From an uncultured Bacteroidales bacterium (lineage in GTDB: Bacteria > Bacteroidota > Bacteroidia > Bacteroidales > Muribaculaceae): a stretch of 8,604 bases of DNA. The notes below the pieces were generated by a model. That model saw nothing but the letters and a program-made list of their open reading frames with translations. It was not told the DNA's origin and made no database searches. Positions 1 through 6,720 of the stretch are shown piece by piece (positions within the stretch are counted from its first letter, which is position 1; the number at the start of each line of letters is the position of its first letter). The stretch lies in assembly GCA_945828175.1 (NCBI GenBank), contig CALZQD010000059.1:1-8604 (forward strand), written 5' to 3'. The position numbers were made by a program, and so were the translations under genes.

Positions 1-5
1 TCATC

Positions 6-470
6 ATGACCCAGAGCAAAAAGATGTCAGTCTATATCGCCGGACGACTGAAGACACCCGATACCGTCACCATTGCCGCCACGGGCCACCGACCCGAAAA
101 CATCCGCGGCTTGACCTATGACACAGCTCTCCTCCTGGATATTCAGGACTACGGCATCTGCAGCCCGGCAAGGAAGCGCAACGACTTCCACCGTGTAGCA
201 ACCGCCGTCTTTCCCGTCATCAGCAGCAATCCTAACAGTCTGCTGATACTCCATGCCCGCGCCGCCGTTCCACATCTCTACCGCTGGTCCGGCCTCAAAG
301 AATACACCGACCCCTCGCTCGCCCCTCCCGACATCCCGATAAAGAAACCTGACCCAACTGTTCCAATCATCATCCCACTCAAAATCGAGCGAAGCCTATG
401 GAACAAGGGCTTCAGCCCTTGTGGCGAAACGATAGCCAGCAAGTTACCTCCCCATCCACGACCACGATAG
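6..470 (+). CDS. Unrecognised protein, possibly the C-terminal part of a gene running in from the left
   Basis: I do not recognise this product. From the first ATG the frame encodes 154 residues, but it is open to the window edge, so the true start may lie outside. A second ATG is at base 24. Coding is supported by codons that end mostly in C up to about base 300, as in the neighbouring genes; the opposite-strand frame is rich in G, A, V, D and E, as expected of a shadow. No signal peptide or membrane helix is visible. Around residues 20-95 the order of short motifs (an IRGLTYD-like stretch, then LLLDIQD, then SSNPNSLLIL) faintly recalls a phage large-terminase ATPase core, but the usual acidic pair is missing and I do not claim the family. 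From about residue 100 the protein is proline-rich, and its tail (about residues 133-139) is read through the palindrome at 403-422, so the C-terminus may be secondary. The stop is TAG at 468-470. Confidence 0.45.
   Translation: MTQSKKMSVYIAGRLKTPDTVTIAATGHRPENIRGLTYDTALLLDIQDYGICSPARKRNDFHRVATAVFPVISSNPNSLLILHARAAVPHLYRWSGLKEYTDPSLAPPDIPIKKPDPTVPIIIPLKIERSLWNKGFSPCGETIASKLPPHPRPR
403..422. repeat. Perfect 9-bp palindrome with a 2-base loop
   Basis: ACAAGGGCT (403-411) and AGCCCTTGT (414-422) are exact reverse complements separated by TC. It lies near the 3' end of the upstream reading frame. No T-run follows on either strand, so it does not look like a standard intrinsic terminator. Short GC-rich palindromes of this form often occur as dispersed intergenic repeats, but copy number cannot be judged from this window. 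Confidence 0.6.
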
Positions 471-499
471 CGGCAGACATCCCCGCGCGTCTAAACCGA

Positions 500-534
500 C
501 CAAACCGATGTCAAACGTACATTGACATCGTTGG
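500..534. repeat. Long imperfect hairpin in the ftsY upstream region
   Basis: CGATGTCAA (506-514) pairs exactly with TTGACATCG (522-530) around a 7-base loop. The stem is extended by CCAA (500-503) with TTGG (531-534), leaving a two-base bulge. This gives about 13 pairs. It lies between the upstream stop codon and the ftsY promoter. No T-run follows on the plus strand, so termination is uncertain; a protein-binding operator or dispersed repeat are alternatives. Confidence 0.55.
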
Positions 535-546
535 AAAAACAACTGC

Positions 547-564
547 CCTTGCTGCAAGGTAATA
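547..564. repeat. Short dyad CCTTGC-T-GCAAGG overlapping a second inverted repeat arm
   Basis: CCTTGC (547-552) and GCAAGG (554-559) form a compact dyad. The right part continues as AAGGTAATA (556-564), which is the exact reverse complement of TATTACCTT (587-595), and that second arm overlaps the promoter -7 box. The two pairings are mutually exclusive. It may be an operator or merely coincident symmetry. Confidence 0.45.
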
Positions 565-566
565 AT

Positions 567-597
567 TTTGTAGGGTGGGGAAAATGTATTACCTTTG
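567..597 (+). promoter_or_regulatory. Bacteroidota-type promoter for ftsY-rimO
   Basis: TTTG at 567-570 and TACCTTTG at 590-597 are separated by 19 bases. This matches the Bacteroidota housekeeping promoter (TTTG about 19-21 bases before TAnnTTTG). Transcription would start around base 604, giving a leader of roughly 40 bases before the ftsY ATG at 646. The leader has no strong Shine-Dalgarno site but is A/T-rich near the start, as is usual in this phylum. Confidence 0.75.
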
Positions 598-645
598 CAG
601 TAAGTTTCTATAGTATGTAAATCGCAGAAATTAACGCACAGATAA

Positions 646-1605
646 ATGGCTTTTTTTAAATTTTTCTCGAAAGAAAAGAAAGAGACGCTCGACCGCGGTC
701 TTGAAAAGACCAAAACCGGTGTTTTCAGCAAGATCAAAAGGGCGTTCCTTGGCCGAAAAACAATTGATGCCGACTTCCTCGACGAGCTTGAAGAGATTTT
801 TATCACCGGAGATGTCGGCGTCGAGACTACACTGAAGATTATCGAGCGCATCGAGCGCCGCGTCTCGCACGACAAATATATCGACTCTGACGAGCTCAAC
901 GAGATGCTTTGCGAGGAGATAACAGCCCTTCTCGCCGAGAACGACAACGAGCGCGACCTCGCCGACTTCGACACTCCTGCAGGCGTCAAGCCCTATGTTA
1001 TCATGGTCGTCGGCGTCAACGGCGTCGGCAAGACAACCACCATTGGCAAACTCGCTCATCAATATAAAGCCGCCGGCAAAAAAGTGATGCTCGGTGCCGC
1101 AGATACGTTCAGGGCCGCCGCCGTCGAACAGCTTGACGAGTGGGCGCGCCGCGCCGACGTTCCTGTCGTAAAGCAGCAGCTCGGCTCTGATGCAGCAGCC
1201 GTCGCTTTCGACACACTGTCATCGGCCGTCGCCAACGGTACCGACGTCGTTATCATCGATACCGCAGGCCGACTCCACAACAAGAAGGGCCTCATGGACG
1301 AGCTTGCCAAGATCAAGCGAGTCATGGAAAAAGTCGTCCCCGGCGCTCCTCACGAAGTGCTTCTCGTCCTCGACGGCTCGACAGGCCAGAACGCTTTTGA
1401 GCAGGCCCGCCAGTTCTCGGCCACGACTCAGGTGACCGACCTCGCGATAACCAAGCTCGACGGCACAGCAAAAGGCGGCGTCGTCATCGGCATCAGCGAC
1501 CAGTTTAAGATTCCCGTTAAATATATAGGTCTCGGCGAAGGAATTGAAGACCTCCAGGTATTCAACAAGCGTGAATTTGTCGAGTCGCTTTTCGGCAAAC
1601 GTTGA
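646..1605 (+). CDS. ftsY: Signal recognition particle receptor FtsY
   Basis: FtsY is the membrane-associated SRP receptor. Its GTPase pairs with Ffh and hands ribosome-nascent chain complexes to the SecYEG translocon. The 319-residue protein has a short lysine- and phenylalanine-rich N-terminus (residues 1-12) suited to membrane contact, then the helical N domain (about 20-105) and the GTPase G domain (about 115-319). Visible motifs are GVNGVGKTT (P-loop, 123-131), ADTFRAAA (152-159), DTAGR (205-209), TKLDGTAKGG (269-278) and the closing GLGEGIEDL (295-303). It lacks the long acidic A domain of the Escherichia coli protein, as many FtsY proteins do. The start at 646 follows the promoter at 567-597 and gives the expected N-terminus. 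The gene ends one base before rimO, so the two are almost certainly cotranscribed. FtsY is essential in most bacteria that have been tested. Confidence 0.97.
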   Translation: MAFFKFFSKEKKETLDRGLEKTKTGVFSKIKRAFLGRKTIDADFLDELEEIFITGDVGVETTLKIIERIERRVSHDKYIDSDELNEMLCEEITALLAENDNERDLADFDTPAGVKPYVIMVVGVNGVGKTTTIGKLAHQYKAAGKKVMLGAADTFRAAAVEQLDEWARRADVPVVKQQLGSDAAAVAFDTLSSAVANGTDVVIIDTAGRLHNKKGLMDELAKIKRVMEKVVPGAPHEVLLVLDGSTGQNAFEQARQFSATTQVTDLAITKLDGTAKGGVVIGISDQFKIPVKYIGLGEGIEDLQVFNKREFVESLFGKR

Positions 1606-1606
1606 G

Positions 1607-2905
1607 ATGAAAAGAAAAAGCGTTAACGTCGTGACGATGGGGTGCTCGAAAAACCTCGTCGATTCCGAACGGGTGCTTAAAATGCTCGAATCGCGCGGCT
1701 TCGATGCCGTCCACAACGCTTCGGAGTTCAAGGGCGACATCGCCGTCATCAACACATGCGGTTTCATCGGCGATGCCAAAGAGGAATCAATCGAAATGAT
1801 TCTCGAAGCCGTCAAGGCCAAAGCTTCACATAAACTTAAAAGTTTATATGTCATGGGCTGCCTTTCAGAGCGTTACCGCGACGAGCTCAAGGCCGAACTG
1901 CCCGAGGTCGACGGCTGGTATGGCAAGTTCGACTGGACGACTCTCGCCGACGATCTCGCCGGCAAATTCGCGCCTGCGTCGCATCTCTGGGAGCGCACCC
2001 TCACCACGCCGCCGCATCACGCCTATCTGAAAATCTCGGAAGGCTGCAACCGCTTCTGTTCGTTCTGCGCCATTCCCCTGATTACCGGCCGCTACAAATC
2101 GCGCCAGCCCGACGAGATTATCTCCGAGGTCAAAGACCTTGTCGCAAAGGGCGTCAAGGAATTCAATATCATAGCGCAGGACCTCTCGAGCTATGGCCTC
2201 GACCTCGAAGGACGTCACACGCTCGCAGACCTCGTCGACCGCATCGCCGACGTCGAGGGTGTCGAATGGATCAGGCTCCACTATGCTTATCCCGCCGACT
2301 TCCCTTACGACGTGTTCGAAGTGATGGCGCGCCGCAAGAACGTCTGCAAGTATCTCGATGTCGCCCTCCAGCACATCGACGACACCGTGCTGTCGAACAT
2401 GCGCCGTCATATCACCGCCGACGAAACGCGACGCTTCCTTCAGCGGGTGCGCGAGGCCGTCCCCGGCATACATATCCGCACGACCCTGATGGTCGGCTTC
2501 CCCGGCGAGACCGACGAGGCTTTCGAACGTCTTGTCGACTTCGTCCGCGAGCAGCGCTTCGAGCGCATGGGCGCCTTCGCCTACTGCGAGGAAGAGGGCA
2601 CCTACGGGGCCAAGACATTCGCCGACGATATCCCTCACGAAGTCAAGGATGAACGCCTCAACCGACTGATGGAAGTCCAGGAAGAAATCGCCCTCGAGGT
2701 CAACGAAGAGAAAATCGGCAAGACTCTCCGCGTCATCGTCGACTCTGAGAACGACGACTATTACGTCGGCCGCACAGAGTTCGATTCTCCCGAAGTCGAC
2801 CCCGAAGTACTTATCTCTAAGGAGTGTCCTCTCGAAATCGGCAGCTTCTACGACGTCGAAATCACATCGGCAATGCCCTTCGAACTCATTGGCAAGGTCG
2901 TCTGA
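1607..2905 (+). CDS. rimO: Ribosomal protein S12 methylthiotransferase RimO
   Basis: RimO is a radical SAM enzyme with two iron-sulfur clusters. It adds a methylthio group to the beta-carbon of a conserved aspartate in ribosomal protein S12. The 432-residue protein has the full three-domain layout: an N-terminal methylthiotransferase domain with cluster cysteines C13 (in MGCSKNLVDSE), C51 and C85; a radical SAM core with C147, C151 and C154 in EGCNRFCSFC; and a C-terminal TRAM domain (about 370-432). MGCSKNLVDSE and the MVGFPGET stretch (296-302) favour RimO over its tRNA-modifying relative MiaB. The frame is open 21 codons further upstream inside ftsY, but the ATG at 1607 gives the family-typical N-terminus and sits one base after the ftsY stop. 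The spacing implies translational coupling with ftsY. Confidence 0.96.
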   Translation: MKRKSVNVVTMGCSKNLVDSERVLKMLESRGFDAVHNASEFKGDIAVINTCGFIGDAKEESIEMILEAVKAKASHKLKSLYVMGCLSERYRDELKAELPEVDGWYGKFDWTTLADDLAGKFAPASHLWERTLTTPPHHAYLKISEGCNRFCSFCAIPLITGRYKSRQPDEIISEVKDLVAKGVKEFNIIAQDLSSYGLDLEGRHTLADLVDRIADVEGVEWIRLHYAYPADFPYDVFEVMARRKNVCKYLDVALQHIDDTVLSNMRRHITADETRRFLQRVREAVPGIHIRTTLMVGFPGETDEAFERLVDFVREQRFERMGAFAYCEEEGTYGAKTFADDIPHEVKDERLNRLMEVQEEIALEVNEEKIGKTLRVIVDSENDDYYVGRTEFDSPEVDPEVLISKECPLEIGSFYDVEITSAMPFELIGKVV

Positions 2906-2947
2906 AACGCGGCCGCGCCATTTATTCCTCTCATTTGCAGTATCAAA

Positions 2948-4009
2948 ATGATATTCGATGATATAACAGTCTCGGCAGTGAATAAATCGCTGGAGATGAA
3001 CGTTCCATTCGCTCTCTATCTCTTCCCCGGCGACAAAGTCCCGACATTTTTTGCCAATCCGTCTTACCCTCAGACGAATAGCCGCAGCGACCGCCGCTTC
3101 GTCGTCGCGCCCTGGCTCGCGCCACTCCGTTCGGCCCGCGTCGTCGCCGACGAGTGTGATGCCGAGTCGCTGATGGCTTTAACTGTCAGCGCGCCGCTTC
3201 GCCCGGCCGCCGCTCAGGCAGTCGAAACGACCGACAAAGCGGCATATCTCGAGGGTGTCCGCTCGGTTGTCAGGCGTCTCGGACGAGAGGGCGGCAAGAC
3301 GGTGATTTCATCGGTCATATGCCTTGATTATAAAAAAATTGATGCACTTGCTGCGGCCTCTGAATATTTCGCGATTCACCCCGAGGCCTTCTGCTATCTC
3401 TACTTCACGCCCGACACGAGCCTTTGGCTGGGCGCCTCGCCTGAAATTATCTATTCAATTGATAAACAGCGCGGTCGATTCAAGACCATGGCATTTGCCG
3501 GCACACGCCCGGTAGAAAAGCGCGATGAGCCATGGGACATCAAGAACATCGACGAGCAGCGCATCGTCGCCGACTACATCGCCGACCGCCTCGCGGCTTG
3601 CAATGTTAAGTTTGACGAAAAGCCCGTAATAACGGTCGACTACGGCAATATCCAGCATCTCTGCACGTTTTTTGAAGGTGAGGCCGATGCGTCGCTCACC
3701 GAGAAAATCGTCGACAGCCTCAATCCGACTCCGGCACTCGCGGGTTATCCGACGGCGACAGCCATAGCGGAGATTGCCCGCGTCGAGGCGCACAGCCGCG
3801 ACTGCTACGGCGGCATCGTCGGCGTCGACGACAGCAGCGCGACTCGCATCTATGTCAATCTGCGTTGCGCCCGCCTGTCGCAGACTTCGACCTGCCTCTT
3901 TGCCGGAGGCGGCATCACGGCAGCCTCGGTACCCGAAGACGAGTGGACCGAGACGCGTCTCAAATCAAAACTTCTGAATTCTATAATCGAAAAAAGTGCA
4001 AAACGATAG
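2948..4009 (+). CDS. menF: Isochorismate synthase, chorismate-binding family (MenF-like)
   Basis: The 353-residue protein belongs to the chorismate-utilising enzymes, which are Mg-dependent. MenF converts chorismate to isochorismate, the first step of menaquinone synthesis. Evidence is in the C-terminal two-thirds: GKTVISS with the likely catalytic lysine K117, LGASPEII (161-168), FAGTRP (183-188), HLCTFFEGE (237-245), LNPTPALAGYP (258-268), then E280 and R284, and the glycine-rich AGGGI (319-323) followed by an acidic PEDEWTET (329-336). The N-terminal part is short and poorly conserved, as in many Bacteroidota versions. One point differs: the family usually has LHPTPA, and here the histidine is N259. 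No other men genes are nearby; the next gene overlaps by 14 bases and encodes an SGNH protein. A sibling such as anthranilate or aminodeoxychorismate synthase component I is less likely from the short length. Salicylate synthase cannot be fully excluded. Confidence 0.85.
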   Translation: MIFDDITVSAVNKSLEMNVPFALYLFPGDKVPTFFANPSYPQTNSRSDRRFVVAPWLAPLRSARVVADECDAESLMALTVSAPLRPAAAQAVETTDKAAYLEGVRSVVRRLGREGGKTVISSVICLDYKKIDALAAASEYFAIHPEAFCYLYFTPDTSLWLGASPEIIYSIDKQRGRFKTMAFAGTRPVEKRDEPWDIKNIDEQRIVADYIADRLAACNVKFDEKPVITVDYGNIQHLCTFFEGEADASLTEKIVDSLNPTPALAGYPTATAIAEIARVEAHSRDCYGGIVGVDDSSATRIYVNLRCARLSQTSTCLFAGGGITAASVPEDEWTETRLKSKLLNSIIEKSAKR

Positions 4010-5441
4010 CAAACATATATCCCAAGGCCGACCGCTTTTCGTCGTCTCAGTGGCGATTATCGTGTTGATAGCCTGTCAGTTTCTTCCGTGGTCTGACATG
4101 ACGGGCGGCTTTATCAGCGACTTCAACCTTTTTGAAGACCTGTCGGGACCGCTCGACGTCAAAGGCCGTGCGACCGGCGGTGACATCGACCTCGCTCAAG
4201 AAATCGCCGAGGCCGAGAGCGAGGAGCTCAATGTTACGGCCGAGGAGGAACCGCCTGTCAGGGAGATAGAGTCACCGGCAGCCGAAGAGTCAGAAAGCTA
4301 TGTCCCTAACTATGTCAATAGCAATAATTTCCTTTCGCCTCGTGTCGACGGCGAGATGGTCATCGAGGACTATTCGCCCGACGGCACGGCGCTCGCCCGC
4401 TTCAAGGCCGCGCTTGGCAGAGCGGCATCAGAAAATGTCAGAATCGCCGTCATAGGCGACTCATATATCGAGGGCGACCTCCTCTGTCAGGATATCCGCC
4501 GCAAACTCCGCGCCGTCTATGGCGGTTCAGGGGTAGGGTATGTGGCTCTTCACTCTGATTTCCCGGGCTTCAGGCGTTCGGTGGTGCAGTCTGACAAGGG
4601 CTGGACCAACCACGATATCCGCACGTCCCGTGCCACCGCTGTCAAAACCCTCTCGGGCGTCGTATCAACCTCTGAGCCGGGCGCGACCGTCACTTTCAAA
4701 GGCACTTCATCGCCTGCCGATCTTAAGTCATGGCAGCGCTCGACCTTCATCTACTCGTCGCCCGTCGCAGGCAATATCGAAATCAAGACGTCCTCCGGCA
4801 CTCAGCAGTTTGCCGTCAGCGCCACCGACACGCCTCAGGCCATCGAGCTCGACGGCCACACCGATTTCATCACCCTCTCGACCGACATCGACAGCCTTGT
4901 CTCTTACGGTCTCTGGCTTGAGGGCGCCAACGGCATAACGGTCGACTGTATGTCTATAAGAGGCTATTCAGGATTGAAACACAGATCATTGTCGCCCGAA
5001 ATTTCTTCGGCGATGAACGTTCATGTCGACTACGACCTCATCATAGTCGAATATGGCACCAACGCCGTCTCGGAGGAGCAGACCGACTATACGTCATACT
5101 CCAATGTCATGTGCAAGGCCATCAGACGCATACGCCAGTGCTATCCCGGCTCCGACATCCTCATCCTCGGAGTAGGCGACCGCGGCATCAAACACGGCAG
5201 CGAAGTCGTGTCTATGCCTGCCATCAAATCTATGACTGCGGCTCAGCGGCTCACGGCTCAGAAATGCGGCGTGGCTTTCTGGGATACCCGCGAGGCAATG
5301 GGCGGCGATGGCTCTATTGTCGACTGGCGCAAGCGCGGCCTCGTCAACGGCGACTATATCCACATCAACGGCAAGGGCGGCGCCGAGCTCGCCGATATGT
5401 TTGTCCGCTCACTCCTTAAAGCTGTAGGAGCCAATGAATAA
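3996..5441 (+). CDS. Membrane-anchored SGNH-fold protein, putative envelope polymer acyl-transfer or esterase partner
   Basis: This 481-residue protein starts at a GTG that overlaps the menF end. The start is supported because it places a short polar segment before a single membrane anchor (about residues 14-30); the next in-frame ATG would lose the anchor. The topology is therefore a type II membrane protein with its bulk in the periplasm. A strongly acidic linker follows (15 Asp/Glu within residues 63-100, one Arg). The SGNH catalytic blocks are VIGDSYIEGD (nucleophile S156), VEYGTN (N356) and the DYIH pair D453 and H456. About 190 residues of beta-rich sequence lie between the first and third blocks, similar in plan to the inserted module of Ape1-type peptidoglycan O-acetylesterases. 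The gene overlaps its SGNH neighbour by 8 bases and is upstream of an MBOAT gene, which suggests acyl transfer to, or removal from, a cell-surface polymer. The substrate is unknown. Confidence 0.8.
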   Translation: MQNDSKHISQGRPLFVVSVAIIVLIACQFLPWSDMTGGFISDFNLFEDLSGPLDVKGRATGGDIDLAQEIAEAESEELNVTAEEEPPVREIESPAAEESESYVPNYVNSNNFLSPRVDGEMVIEDYSPDGTALARFKAALGRAASENVRIAVIGDSYIEGDLLCQDIRRKLRAVYGGSGVGYVALHSDFPGFRRSVVQSDKGWTNHDIRTSRATAVKTLSGVVSTSEPGATVTFKGTSSPADLKSWQRSTFIYSSPVAGNIEIKTSSGTQQFAVSATDTPQAIELDGHTDFITLSTDIDSLVSYGLWLEGANGITVDCMSIRGYSGLKHRSLSPEISSAMNVHVDYDLIIVEYGTNAVSEEQTDYTSYSNVMCKAIRRIRQCYPGSDILILGVGDRGIKHGSEVVSMPAIKSMTAAQRLTAQKCGVAFWDTREAMGGDGSIVDWRKRGLVNGDYIHINGKGGAELADMFVRSLLKAVGANE

Positions 5442-6720
5442 GTATGGCGTCATATTAATCCTCATGGCTTTGGCTGCCTCGTTCGTGGCGCTTGCCGACG
5501 ACGATGACGCAGAGTTGCGCGAGAATCCCGAATTCGAGATGGCCGACACCTTCGCCATCAACGCAGCCGAGCGCCACTACCGCGACTACAGTTTCATCAA
5601 GGCTGCCGACAACCGCATAATCATGAACGGCGCCGACTGGTCGGCTGTGGTTGCCGGACTCGCCAACACTGAGGAAGAGGTGTTCAGCATCCTCCACATC
5701 GGTGACTCGCACGTCCAGGCCGACTTCGCTACGGGCTGTGTCAGAGACCTTTTCGGTGAGGATTATATCTCGGCCGGACGCGGTCTGATTGTGCCGCTGA
5801 GGCTCGCCGGCACCAACCAGCCTGTCGACTACACAATCAGCTCGAAGTCGAAGTTCGTCAGCAACAAGCTGTTGAAATACCCCCTCAACGGCGGTCCGAT
5901 GGGCTTCACGGGCATCGCTCTGACGCCGCAGACCCGCGCGTTTGATTTCAATATCAAAGCTCGGGAGCCTTACGAAAAAATCAGGATTTACTACAGCGGC
6001 GGCGCGATGTTTGTCGACAGGGTTACCGACGTCTCAGAGCCTCTCGTTTTCGCCCTGCAGTCGGGTGAAAACTACCTCGAAATCAACCTGCCGATGCCCT
6101 GCAGCGACGTGAGCCTCAGCCTCCACAGCCTCGGCAGCGTTGACATCTACGGCTTCGAACTCGTCAGCGACATCGTCGGCGTCCTCTACCATGCCATCGG
6201 CAACAACGGCGCTACATTCGACAACTATAACAGCATCAACGGCTTCGGTAAAGCCGTCTCGACTCTCAACCCATCGCTGATTATTGTCAGCATCGGCACC
6301 AACGAGGCTTTCGGCCTCTTCAACCGCGAGAATATGTACCGCAGCATCAGCACTTTCGTCGACGACGTCCGCCGGCATAATCCCGGCGCGACGCTGTTGC
6401 TCGTCACTCCCGCCGAGTGTCAGCGGCGCCGCAGCTACCGCCGCCGGGGCTCACGTCGCCGCCGTTATGGCGCATACAGGGTAAACGACAATATAGCACT
6501 CGCGCGCGATGTCATCCTCGACTTCGGCCGCAAGAACAACATAGCCGTCTACGACTGGTATGACGTCGCTGGCGGCGCGGGCTCGTCTGAAAAATGGATT
6601 GCCGACGGCCTATTGTCGAAAGACCGCGTCCACTATACCCGCAAGGGCTATGAGGTTCAGGGCGAGCTGCTCTACGACGCACTTAACAACACACTTAACG
6701 CACTTAGTCAGACAAGATAA
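5434..6720 (+). CDS. Secreted SGNH/GDSL-fold protein, putative polymer acyltransferase or acetylesterase
   Basis: This 428-residue protein has a clear signal peptide: charged start, hydrophobic core about residues 5-20, likely cut after ALA at 19-21, then four aspartates. The SGNH blocks are HIGDSHVQAD (S92), AIGNNGAT (second block, 255-261), SIGTNEAF (N290) and KDRVHYT (D397, H400), so the catalytic residues are intact. A beta-rich region of about 160 residues is inserted between the first two blocks, as in Ape1-like proteins. Residues 331-344 contain ten arginines (coded at 6424-6465), which is unusual for a secreted enzyme of this kind and suggests a surface loop binding an acidic partner or polymer. 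The ATG overlaps the stop of the preceding SGNH gene (ATGAATAA), and its own stop overlaps the MBOAT start (TAATG). By analogy with PatB, AlgJ or DltD it may receive acyl groups from the MBOAT protein; whether it transfers or hydrolyses is not decidable here. Confidence 0.82.
   Translation: MNKYGVILILMALAASFVALADDDDAELRENPEFEMADTFAINAAERHYRDYSFIKAADNRIIMNGADWSAVVAGLANTEEEVFSILHIGDSHVQADFATGCVRDLFGEDYISAGRGLIVPLRLAGTNQPVDYTISSKSKFVSNKLLKYPLNGGPMGFTGIALTPQTRAFDFNIKAREPYEKIRIYYSGGAMFVDRVTDVSEPLVFALQSGENYLEINLPMPCSDVSLSLHSLGSVDIYGFELVSDIVGVLYHAIGNNGATFDNYNSINGFGKAVSTLNPSLIIVSIGTNEAFGLFNRENMYRSISTFVDDVRRHNPGATLLLVTPAECQRRRSYRRRGSRRRRYGAYRVNDNIALARDVILDFGRKNNIAVYDWYDVAGGAGSSEKWIADGLLSKDRVHYTRKGYEVQGELLYDALNNTLNALSQTR

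Noticed and set aside
27..275. Minus-strand frame of 82 residues
   Set aside because: Its composition is dominated by G, A, V and D, as expected for the antisense shadow of a C-ended plus-strand gene; no family features.
631..1062. Minus-strand frame of 143 residues opposite ftsY
   Set aside because: Antisense shadow of a certain gene, with no recognisable domain.
1865..2638. Minus-strand frame of 257 residues opposite rimO
   Set aside because: Long only because C-ended codons suppress antisense stops; it lies fully within a clear RimO gene.
2906..2947. Possible promoter before the isochorismate synthase gene
   Set aside because: CTCATTTG only partly matches the TAnnTTTG box, lies about 10 bases from the ATG, and has no TTTG element at the right distance.
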